7,143 bases of DNA. Source: Eubacterium sp. (GTDB lineage Bacteria > Bacillota > Clostridia > Oscillospirales > Acutalibacteraceae). Position 1 is the first letter of the stretch. Every line of letters starts with the position of its first letter. This document shows positions 1-5,557 of the stretch, piece by piece. The position numbers were made by a program, and so were the translations under genes. Under the pieces are notes generated by a model, which did no database searches, was not told the origin of the DNA, and saw only the letters and a program-made list of their open reading frames with translations. The stretch lies in contig JAFYFO010000313.1 in assembly GCA_017543725.1 (NCBI GenBank), positions 1 through 7,143 of the forward strand, given 5' to 3'.

Positions 1-1
1 A

Positions 2-2581
2 AGTTTCAACTTCCAGTGGAACTATCTGAGTAACGGCGAAAGAAATGTTGACTATTCGGATACAACCTCAATGAGTGACCATAAGAGCGCAACATTCCCA
101 AGTTGGGTAACAGGTGATTGGCAGATGGGGTATGCAAACCTTATGTACTTCGGCGACTCAATGGGCAGCACCGAATATTCAAGAACAATAACACCAACTT
201 GGGGCATGAACTTCGGTAACAACTCAAGCGATATCAAAAAACTCAGAATTAAGGGCTCAAAATCAATCTATGTTGTTAACTATAAAGTTCTTAAAGACGC
301 TCTCGGCAGAGCAAAGCCTGTTGCAAGAGCAGTAACTTCTTATAAAGAAGGCGGATTAACATCATTCTTCACAGCGTATGACAATGCAACCTCCTTCAAT
401 CCCCAGACTGCATACAACTGGGCTGATAACACCGCTTCAAAGGTTTCAGACTGCGCAAATGATATTTCAGGCATGGTCAGCGCTCTTGATAACGCAAATA
501 AAAGAGAGGATATCTATCCCGTTGTCAGAACAGAAATGAAAACCGCTCACTCCAATCACCCAACAGGAAATTCAGCAGAAACCGACTACGCAACCGATTC
601 CGCTGTTCTTAAAGGAACATACACAAAATCTTCCGTTGATTATTTCAAAGAAGTTTATCCGGTTGCTAAAAGTCATATGTATAACCTTGTTGAGAATCCT
701 TATGTAACCTCGGCAAGCAGCCTTCCCGATATTGAAAATGCGCATTTCCTTGATGTTCTTGCAGATTTCACAGCGCTTGATACCGCGAAAAACACAGCGG
801 TTGCAAATGCAAACAACGCGGCGCTTGAAGATGCGTACACAACAGGCTCTATCGCGGCGCTGAAAGCATATGTTGCAAGCACTGAGGAATTCCCGATTGA
901 ATACACTGCTGACAGAAGCGATTTCGGCATTTCAAGAAACAGCGAAATAACCGCTGAAATAACAAAATTCGAAGCGTCTGCCGAAGCAAAACTCGACCCG
1001 CTTGCGGATTTGAGCGAACTTGAAGCGGCAGTTCTTCAGGGCGACGGAATTCTCGTTGCATTAAACGGTGCAAGAGCGGTATACAGCGAAGACGAAATCG
1101 GGACGCTTATAACAGCGATGAACGCCGCGTCCCCATATTATAATGCAGATGCGGCAACAAGAAAAACATATGGAACAAAGGGCGAAAATTCCGCTCAGGC
1201 TGCAATTGATATAGTAACTCAGAATATTCTTTCTGCAATTGAAGCGCTTAAAGAAAACGATGTTCTCAGCGTTTTGCAGGCTGCTATAGAATGCGTTGAA
1301 AAGCCGGATGAGGATGTTTATTCCGTAAATCCCGAAGCGCTTGTTCTTGTTGACACGGCAACCGATTCTATTCAGGGAAGCCCTGCGAATTACACAAGCA
1401 TAACCGGCGCTCCGATAACAATTGCAACTATTGATGACGAAGCGACTAGCGAAGATATCGAGGGAACAATTGCAAATGTTGTCAGTGTTCTTAACACTGA
1501 ATGTGTTAAAACCTATACGGTCAGCGTTATAGGTGATGCAGAAATCAGTTTCACAGGCAACGGAACAAACTACAAAAACAGGGACGGCTCATACAGCGCA
1601 ACATATAAAAACACCGCTGTATTTACTTCAAACAGCGGCAGGGTTGCATGGTATATGGAATTTGATTCGGAAACTTCCGTAAGGTCAAAGCAGTATCAGG
1701 ATTCATCAACAGTATTTATCACTCCGGTTATCGGAAACATAACTGTTTATGCAGTTGGCTCAACAGAAAGCAAGCCAAACAGAATAACAATTGCAAGAAA
1801 CTACAGCAACGACCCGGATAAAACCCCGATTCAACTTGTTGAATATGCTGATTCAACATATACTTTGCCCGTTGCAAAAGCAATTCCGAATTATACTTTT
1901 GACGGATATTATATCAATGATGTTCCTGTATCGGGAACAATTGATATCAGCGGCGACACTGATATTATCGCTAAGTATACATTCAGCGGAACTGAAAACT
2001 GCGCAGTAAACGCAACAGCGCTTGAAGGCGGAACAACTTTCAATCAAACTGTTGCATACAACACAAAGGTTGAACTTCAGGGAGGCGAAAACGCATACGC
2101 ATGGATTGAAGAAATTGCGCCAAACAGATTCAGACCCTTTGCAATCGGCGCAGATGTTTCGTTCTTCGTAACGGAATCAATCGAACTGACTGCGGTAACT
2201 CAGTCCCAGTTTGAAGCATATGATTTCAGTATTCCTGCCGCAAACCTCAGAAAAGAAGGAATAGTTCTTTCCGATTCGAAATCAATCTTCAACGCACAGA
2301 TAGTTGACGGCGGCTACACAGTAAGAGAACACGGAATTCTTATTGGAATAGCAAAGAACGGCGGAACTCTTTCTGAGGAAGATATTATAGTTGAAAACGC
2401 AGGAAATCACGAAGATTATAATGTTTTCCGCGCTAAATCAACAAGATTTGTCGGCGCAAATCAGTTCACGATTGGCGTTAACGGCTTAACAGGAAAAACA
2501 ATTCTTTACAAAGCATATGTTATCTATGAAGATTCAAACGGCAAAATAACAACCGTTTATTCAGAACCGATGAATCATTAA
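2..2581 (+). CDS. Large secreted or surface protein, 5'-truncated by the window edge
   Basis: The reading frame is open from the first complete codon (nt 2) to TAA at 2579-2581, giving 859 visible residues. The ATG at 71 is only the first Met in view, has no ribosome binding site, and is not the start. I do not recognise a named family. The first part (to about nt 700) is rich in Tyr, Asn, Ser and Thr, including a Trp/Tyr/Phe-rich stretch near nt 110-210. Around nt 720-1260 it becomes Ala/Glu-rich and helical, resembling the FIVAR-type helical segments of Gram-positive surface proteins. From about nt 1500 to 2205 come three beta-rich units of the 'bacterial repeat' type; the clearest (nt 1858-1983) has YTFDGYYINDVPVSG followed by DTDIIAKY. 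The C-terminal 110 residues look like a fibronectin-III-like fold (GYTVREHGILIG, then YKAYVIYEDSNGK). No LPXTG motif, C-terminal membrane segment or dockerin is seen, so it is probably released or anchored through its unseen N-terminus. The extracellular location is inferred from domain style; no signal peptide is visible. Confidence 0.8.
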   Translation, partial: SFNFQWNYLSNGERNVDYSDTTSMSDHKSATFPSWVTGDWQMGYANLMYFGDSMGSTEYSRTITPTWGMNFGNNSSDIKKLRIKGSKSIYVVNYKVLKDALGRAKPVARAVTSYKEGGLTSFFTAYDNATSFNPQTAYNWADNTASKVSDCANDISGMVSALDNANKREDIYPVVRTEMKTAHSNHPTGNSAETDYATDSAVLKGTYTKSSVDYFKEVYPVAKSHMYNLVENPYVTSASSLPDIENAHFLDVLADFTALDTAKNTAVANANNAALEDAYTTGSIAALKAYVASTEEFPIEYTADRSDFGISRNSEITAEITKFEASAEAKLDPLADLSELEAAVLQGDGILVALNGARAVYSEDEIGTLITAMNAASPYYNADAATRKTYGTKGENSAQAAIDIVTQNILSAIEALKENDVLSVLQAAIECVEKPDEDVYSVNPEALVLVDTATDSIQGSPANYTSITGAPITIATIDDEATSEDIEGTIANVVSVLNTECVKTYTVSVIGDAEISFTGNGTNYKNRDGSYSATYKNTAVFTSNSGRVAWYMEFDSETSVRSKQYQDSSTVFITPVIGNITVYAVGSTESKPNRITIARNYSNDPDKTPIQLVEYADSTYTLPVAKAIPNYTFDGYYINDVPVSGTIDISGDTDIIAKYTFSGTENCAVNATALEGGTTFNQTVAYNTKVELQGGENAYAWIEEIAPNRFRPFAIGADVSFFVTESIELTAVTQSQFEAYDFSIPAANLRKEGIVLSDSKSIFNAQIVDGGYTVREHGILIGIAKNGGTLSEEDIIVENAGNHEDYNVFRAKSTRFVGANQFTIGVNGLTGKTILYKAYVIYEDSNGKITTVYSEPMNH

Positions 2582-2618
2582 AAAATCAATGCCGGCCCTT
2601 CGGGGTCGGCGATTTTTT
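2580..2618 (+). terminator. Intrinsic terminator after the surface protein gene
   Basis: An 8-bp GC-rich stem (GCCGGCCC at 2591-2598 with GGGTCGGC at 2603-2610, one G-U wobble) closes a UUCG tetraloop and is followed by GATTTTTT. The A-run overlapping the stop codon (AAAAAATC, 2580-2587) can pair with GATTTTTT (2611-2618), lengthening the stem and making the signal potentially bidirectional. It separates the surface protein gene from greA. Confidence 0.92.
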
Positions 2619-2620
2619 AT

Positions 2621-2682
2621 TAATTAAGAGTTAAGAGTGAAGAGGATTGTTGAGTTAAGAATTAAGAGTGAAGAGTGAAGAG
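2621..2682 (+). repeat. Purine-rich short tandem array, left border of repeat element I
   Basis: Degenerate repeats of TTAAGAGTGAAGAG-like units occur at 2631-2644 and 2662-2682, the second with an extra GTGAAGA step. They are separated by GATTGTTGAG and an AATTAAG-type unit. The array runs directly into the TTTCGGG that opens the hairpin core of element I, mirroring the (AATTCGT)n array on the other side. No open reading frame or promoter is evident in it. Confidence 0.7.
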
Positions 2683-2703
2683 TTTCGGGTGCTGCGCACG
2701 GCA

Positions 2704-2739
2704 ATTATATTTGGGCAAATGAAATAAAAACACATAATT
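2704..2739 (+). repeat. Imperfect direct repeat, copy 1
   Basis: This copy begins ATTATATT, contains CAAATGAAA and ends CATAATT. It matches the stretch at 2784-2820 with only small indels and substitutions. The two copies sit symmetrically on either side of the GTAGG hairpin at 2742-2768. Confidence 0.7.
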
Positions 2740-2741
2740 TT

Positions 2742-2768
2742 GTAGGGTGCGACGCCCTCGACGCACCG
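2742..2768 (+). repeat. GTAGG hairpin, copy 1
   Basis: GTAG is followed by a 9-nt arm GGTGCGACG (2746-2754), loop CCCT (2755-2758), and arm CGACGCACC (2759-2767), then G. Eight of nine positions pair, with a single A-A mismatch. It has the same arm length, loop length and flanks as the two copies in the greA-lysS gap, but a different stem sequence. Confidence 0.8.
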
Positions 2769-2783
2769 CATTGATTACCAAAT

Positions 2784-2820
2784 ATTATATTGGCGTTCAA
2801 ATGAAACGAAGCGCATAATT
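2784..2820 (+). repeat. Imperfect direct repeat, copy 2
   Basis: This is the partner of 2704-2739: it begins ATTATATT, contains CAAATGAAA and ends GCATAATT. The divergence between copies suggests an old duplication, or the nesting of one repeat module inside another. Confidence 0.7.
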
Positions 2821-2842
2821 CCGGCGCATTTCCGCGCCCCGA

Positions 2843-2874
2843 AATTCGTAATTCGTAAATCGTAATTCGTAATT
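2843..2874 (+). repeat. (AATTCGT)n tandem array, right border of element I
   Basis: There are four 7-bp units, AATTCGT, AATTCGT, AAATCGT and AATTCGT, followed by AATT. Together with the preceding CCCGA this reproduces the right border of the element before lysS: 2838-2858 is identical over 21 nt to 3594-3614. The stretch from 2876 to 2907 that follows holds nothing recognisable before the greA promoter. Confidence 0.85.
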
Positions 2875-2907
2875 ATCCAAAACCTCTCTTTGCTCAAAAA
2901 ATAGTGA

Positions 2908-2936
2908 TTGACTTTGAATTATCTATAATATATAAT
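2908..2936 (+). promoter_or_regulatory. Sigma-A (sigma-70 type) promoter of greA
   Basis: A -35 box TTGACT (2908-2913) and a -10 box TATAAT (2931-2936) are separated by exactly 17 nt, which is near-consensus for vegetative sigma. Transcription would start near 2943, giving a leader of about 32 nt before the greA ATG, too short for a riboswitch. A second TATAAT at 2924-2929 is only 10 nt from the -35 box and is not the functional hexamer in this pairing. Confidence 0.88.
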
Positions 2937-2974
2937 TAAGAGGTTAAAAAAGAATTTTTAAGGAGTTTTTTATT

Positions 2975-3460
2975 ATGGCAGCAAAAGTGTTTAAAATGAC
3001 GGCTCAGGGTTTGCAGGAACTCGTTGATGAACTTGAATATCTTGAAACCGTCGGAAGAAATGAAAATGCCGAGAAACTTAAGGTTGCCCGTTCATACGGA
3101 GACCTTTCTGAAAACAGTGAATACGATGCGGCTCTTTCAGACCAGGCAAAAACCGAGGCAAGAATCAACGAACTCAAATATCTTATAGACCATGCGGTTA
3201 TCGTTGAAAGCGATTCTGCAGACGGAACAGGAAGCAAAAACACCATTTCAATGGGCTCAAAAGTTACCGTTTTAAGAAAAACCGATAAAAAAGAATTGGT
3301 TTATGAAATCGTTGGCTTTTCAGAGAGCGACCCTGCATCAGGAAAAGTTTCTGAAGAAAGCCCTGTCGGCAAAGCGCTTATCGGCTCAAAGAAAGGCGAA
3401 ACTGTTATTGTTGAAGCACCGATGGGCAATCTTGAATTCAAAATTAAAGACGTAAAATAA
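2975..3460 (+). CDS. greA: Transcription elongation factor GreA
   Basis: The product is 161 residues, close to the usual length of about 158. GreA binds in the secondary channel of RNA polymerase and stimulates cleavage of the backtracked transcript's 3' end, rescuing stalled complexes. Residues 1-75 form the expected N-terminal coiled coil (TAQGLQELVDELEYLE at the start). The tip loop has GDLSENSEYDAA at 42-53, in which D43 and E46 correspond to the acidic pair that positions the catalytic metal in E. coli GreA. Residues 90-161 fit the FKBP-like C-terminal domain, with SPVGKALIGSKKGE at 129-142 as the conserved signature. The start is set by AAGGAG (2960-2965) nine nt before the ATG and by the promoter upstream. 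lysS follows after 171 bp of repeat sequence, the greA-lysS order common in Bacillota. No U-tract terminator follows greA. Confidence 0.97.
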   Translation: MAAKVFKMTAQGLQELVDELEYLETVGRNENAEKLKVARSYGDLSENSEYDAALSDQAKTEARINELKYLIDHAVIVESDSADGTGSKNTISMGSKVTVLRKTDKKELVYEIVGFSESDPASGKVSEESPVGKALIGSKKGETVIVEAPMGNLEFKIKDVK

Positions 3461-3503
3461 AATGAGTTGCGAGTTGTCGGGTCGCAAGCGACGATTGTAT
3501 TTC

Positions 3504-3529
3504 GGCAAGATGAGGGCATCTTGCCCTAC
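3504..3529 (-). repeat. GTAGG hairpin, copy 2 (inverted)
   Basis: A perfect 9-bp stem, GGCAAGATG (3504-3512) with CATCTTGCC (3517-3525), has loop AGGG and is followed by CTAC. Read on the minus strand this is GTAG, arm, loop CCCT, arm, G, the same plan as copy 1 with a different stem. No U-run follows, so it is a poor terminator. Confidence 0.85.
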
Positions 3530-3543
3530 GGCTTTCAATCTTT

Positions 3544-3570
3544 GTAGGGAACGATGCCTACATCGTTCCG
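3544..3570 (+). repeat. GTAGG hairpin, copy 3
   Basis: GTAG (3544-3547) is followed by GGAACGATG (3548-3556), loop CCTA and CATCGTTCC (3561-3569), a perfect 9-bp stem, then G. It is inverted relative to copy 2. CTAC 3526-3529 can pair with GTAG 3544-3547, and the GATG/CATC parts can pair across copies, so the pair could also fold into one long imperfect hairpin. Confidence 0.85.
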
Positions 3571-3573
3571 TTA

Positions 3574-3579
3574 TATAAT
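3574..3579 (+). promoter_or_regulatory. Possible -10 box for lysS inside repeat element II
   Basis: A perfect TATAAT lies 52 nt upstream of the lysS ATG. The hexamer 17 nt upstream (ACGATG, 3551-3556) does not resemble TTGACA and there is no extended -10 TG, so it may be fortuitous. The motif belongs to the inward-facing ATTATAT module of the repeat. Confidence 0.22.
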
Positions 3580-3631
3580 AGTTGACCGCAGGTCCCGAAA
3601 TTCGTAATTCGTAATTGCAGAAAGGCAGATT

Positions 3632-5464
3632 ATGGCAGGAAAGTTTGAAATAACCAAACAAGGCGACGAAACATTTTCTTTTGAATTTCTTGTTGACGAA
3701 AAATCTTTGGGAAAATCCGGGATTTTTGATAAGGAAGACGCTTGCAAAAGAGGCGTTAAGGCTGTTAAGAAAAACAGCAGAATGAAAGTTCAGAACGCTA
3801 TTGCAGGCGATGAAGAAAAAACAAATCCGAAATACCTTGTTGAAAAATGCGGCGAAAAAGTTAAATATACTCTTTTCCTTCAGACAGGCGATGTTGCTCT
3901 GACAGGCGAAGCGCAAACAGAGCAGGAAGCGCTTGAAAACATTGAAGCAATCGGAAACAATGCAGCCTCGGCGCAAATGGCTATGGCTGAGGTTGTTCTT
4001 TCCGAAAACGAGCAAAAGCAGATAAGAATAGATAAACTCAAGGCAATGCAGGCTCAGGGCAAGGACCCGTTTGTTATAACCCTTGCCGAGCAGAGCCACC
4101 ACAGCGATGAAATCAAAGCAAATTTTGATGAACTTGAAGAGAAAGATGTTGTTATCGCAGGAAGAATAATGACCTGGCGCGATATGGGCAAGGCAAACTT
4201 CATTGATATTCAGGACAGAAACGGAAGAATTCAGGCGTATGTTCGAATGAACGATGTCGGCGAAGAAGTTTTCAAAGCGTTTAAAACCTGGGATATCGGC
4301 GATATTGTTGAAATCAAAGGCTTTGTTTTCAAAACAAGAACGGGCGAAATTTCAGTTCACGCAAAAGAAATCCGTCTTATATCAAAATCGCTTCTTCCGC
4401 TTCCCGAAAAGTTCCACGGCTTAACGGATACAGACACGAGATACAGAAAGCGCTATCTTGATATGATAATGAATCCGAATGTTAAGGAAACATTCATCAA
4501 GCGTTCAAAAATAATAACTTCAATAAGAAATTATCTTGATAATCTCGGTTTCATTGAGGTTGAAACGCCGATTCTCAATCTTATCCCCGGCGGCGCGGCG
4601 GCAAGACCGTTCATAACCCACCACAACACTCTTGATATGGATATGTATCTCCGTATCGCAACCGAACTTTATCTTAAAAGGCTTATCGTCGGCGGTATGG
4701 AAAGAGTTTACGAAATCGGAAGAAACTTCAGAAACGAGGGAATGGATGTTCGCCACAACCCCGAGTTCACCTGCATAGAACTTTATCAGGCGTTCACCGA
4801 TTACCACGGAATGATGGATATCGCCGAAAACATTATAAGAAATGCGGCAAACGAGGTTTGCGATAATCTTCATATAACCTTCAACGGAACTGAGATAGAC
4901 CTTGAAAGTCCGTTCAGAAGAGTGACTATGATAGACGCCGTTAAGGAATATACGGGAATAGATTTCGCTTCATTTATGAGCGATAATGAAAAGGCTATCG
5001 AAATAGCAAAAGAAAAGGATATTGAAATTGAGCCGGGCAAGGCAACCTGGGGCGATATTCTCGCTTCATTCTTTGAAGAATTTGTTGAAGAAAACCTTGT
5101 TCAGCCGACTTTCATCATTGATTATCCTGTTGAAATAAGCCCCTTGACAAAGAAAAAGCCCTCCTGTCCTGCATTAACAGAGCGCTTTGAACTCTTTATT
5201 CTCGGCGGAGAGTACGGAAACGCTTATTCCGAACTCAACGACCCGATTGACCAGATGGAGAGATTTGAGGCTCAGATGAAACTTCGTGAAGCGGGCGACG
5301 ATGAGGCTAATATGATAGATAACGATTTCGTTACCGCGCTTGAATACGGTATGCCTCCAACGGGCGGACTTGGAATCGGAATAGACAGACTTGTTATGCT
5401 TTTAACAGACAGTTATTCTATCAGGGATGTTCTTTTGTTCCCCACGATGAAACCTCTTGATTAG
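3632..5464 (+). CDS. lysS: Lysyl-tRNA synthetase (class II) with an N-terminal tandem DUF1508 extension
   Basis: The product (610 residues) attaches lysine to tRNA-Lys using ATP, in the cytoplasm. Residues about 120-610 are a full-length bacterial LysS. An OB-fold anticodon-binding domain lies near 174-255 (VVIAGRIMTWRDMGKANFIDIQD). Class II motif 1 follows around 290-330 (IPGGAAARPFITHHN). Motif 2 is at 364-380 (RNFRNEGMDVRHNPEFT) and motif 3 at 578-590 (GGLGIGIDRLVML). Bacterial LysS is usually about 490-505 residues; the extra 115 residues at the front form two units resembling DUF1508/YegP. Unit 1 spans residues 4-50 and ends GVKAVKKNS. Unit 2 spans 67-112 and ends NIEAIGNNA. The ATG at 3632 has AAAGG (3621-3625) six nt upstream. 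In-frame Mets 116 (nt 3977) and 118, near where an ordinary LysS would begin, have no visible ribosome binding site. The role of the extension is unknown. Expression is probably by read-through from greA or from a weak local promoter. Confidence 0.96.
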   Translation: MAGKFEITKQGDETFSFEFLVDEKSLGKSGIFDKEDACKRGVKAVKKNSRMKVQNAIAGDEEKTNPKYLVEKCGEKVKYTLFLQTGDVALTGEAQTEQEALENIEAIGNNAASAQMAMAEVVLSENEQKQIRIDKLKAMQAQGKDPFVITLAEQSHHSDEIKANFDELEEKDVVIAGRIMTWRDMGKANFIDIQDRNGRIQAYVRMNDVGEEVFKAFKTWDIGDIVEIKGFVFKTRTGEISVHAKEIRLISKSLLPLPEKFHGLTDTDTRYRKRYLDMIMNPNVKETFIKRSKIITSIRNYLDNLGFIEVETPILNLIPGGAAARPFITHHNTLDMDMYLRIATELYLKRLIVGGMERVYEIGRNFRNEGMDVRHNPEFTCIELYQAFTDYHGMMDIAENIIRNAANEVCDNLHITFNGTEIDLESPFRRVTMIDAVKEYTGIDFASFMSDNEKAIEIAKEKDIEIEPGKATWGDILASFFEEFVEENLVQPTFIIDYPVEISPLTKKKPSCPALTERFELFILGGEYGNAYSELNDPIDQMERFEAQMKLREAGDDEANMIDNDFVTALEYGMPPTGGLGIGIDRLVMLLTDSYSIRDVLLFPTMKPLD

Positions 5465-5480
5465 TTGCGCTGCAATTAAT

Positions 5481-5537
5481 CAATTCAAAATGCAAAATGA
5501 AAAATGCAAAATTGAGGGCGGGAACGCCCGCACCCGA
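5481..5537. repeat. Degenerate repeat cluster in the lysS-ilvD gap
   Basis: An A-rich tandem array of AAAATGC/AAAATGA units (5486-5511) is bounded by CAATT (5481-5485) and AATTG (5510-5514). It is followed by hairpin GGGCG (5516-5520), loop GGAA, CGCCC (5525-5529), and then a CCCGA (5533-5537) like the element ends in the two upstream gaps. It appears to be a shorter or decayed relative of elements I and II. No U-tract follows, so it is not a convincing lysS terminator. Confidence 0.5.
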
Positions 5538-5557
5538 TTTAGACTAAGGAGAAAATT

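Larger units (their letters stand above)
2683..2844. repeat. Mosaic palindromic repeat element I (MITE-like core)
   Basis: The core opens with TTTCGGG (2683-2689) and closes with the inverse CCCGAAA (2838-2844). Each end carries a small hairpin: GTGC/GCAC with a TGC loop at 2689-2699, and GGCGC/GCGCC at 2823-2838. Just inside both ends is an AATTAT motif pointing inward. The middle holds a GTAGG hairpin flanked by a 37-nt imperfect direct repeat. The same ends and modules recur in the greA-lysS gap. There is no coding capacity. If mobile, it is non-autonomous and would need a transposase supplied elsewhere; this is inference. Confidence 0.65.
3464..3616. repeat. Mosaic palindromic repeat element II in the greA-lysS gap
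   Basis: This second copy of the composite element fills nearly the whole gap. The left end is GTCGGG with hairpin GTCG/CGAC (3481-3492), followed by ATTGTATTTCGGCAA, which parallels AATTATATTTGGGCAA at 2703-2718. The right end is hairpin GACC/GGTC with loop GCA (3584-3594) running into CCCGAAA (3594-3600) and the (AATTCGT)n array (to 3616). Between them lie two GTAGG hairpins in opposite orientation. An alternative left pairing is TTGCGA (3467-3472) with TCGCAA (3482-3487). The element ends just 4 nt short of the lysS ribosome binding site. Confidence 0.7.

Noticed and set aside
849..1073. Minus-strand open frame inside the surface protein gene
   Set aside because: It is a short shadow frame antisense to a long continuous coding sequence, with no ribosome binding site or recognisable motif.
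2621..2874. CRISPR array
   Set aside because: The repeats are 7-14 bp tandem units and variable hairpins, not 24-40 bp identical repeats with regular unique spacers, and no cas gene is in view.
3504..3570. Intrinsic terminator of greA
   Set aside because: The stems are strong enough, but neither is followed by a U-run on the plus strand.
3632..3985. Separate small DUF1508 gene joined to lysS by a sequencing frameshift or lost stop
   Set aside because: The frame is continuous with no indel signature, no ribosome binding site appears before Met116 or Met118, and the linker is Ala-rich as in natural domain linkers. A fusion is the simpler reading, though an assembly error cannot be wholly excluded.
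3386..4102. Minus-strand open frame of 238 codons across the greA end, the gap and the lysS start
   Set aside because: It lies antisense to two well-supported genes and crosses the hairpin repeats. Its Phe/Leu/Asn-rich composition is what the complement of Lys/Glu-rich coding sequence produces, and it has no domain signature.
3632..5464. EpmA-type lysine ligase or LysX/MprF-type synthetase rather than housekeeping LysS
   Set aside because: The protein keeps the OB-fold anticodon-binding domain and all three class II motifs, which EpmA lacks in part, and it has no membrane domain as in MprF or LysX fusions.
5465..5557. T-box riboswitch or leader peptide controlling ilvD
   Set aside because: The gap is only 93 nt, has no T-box consensus or terminator with U-tract, and no short frame rich in Leu, Val or Ile codons.
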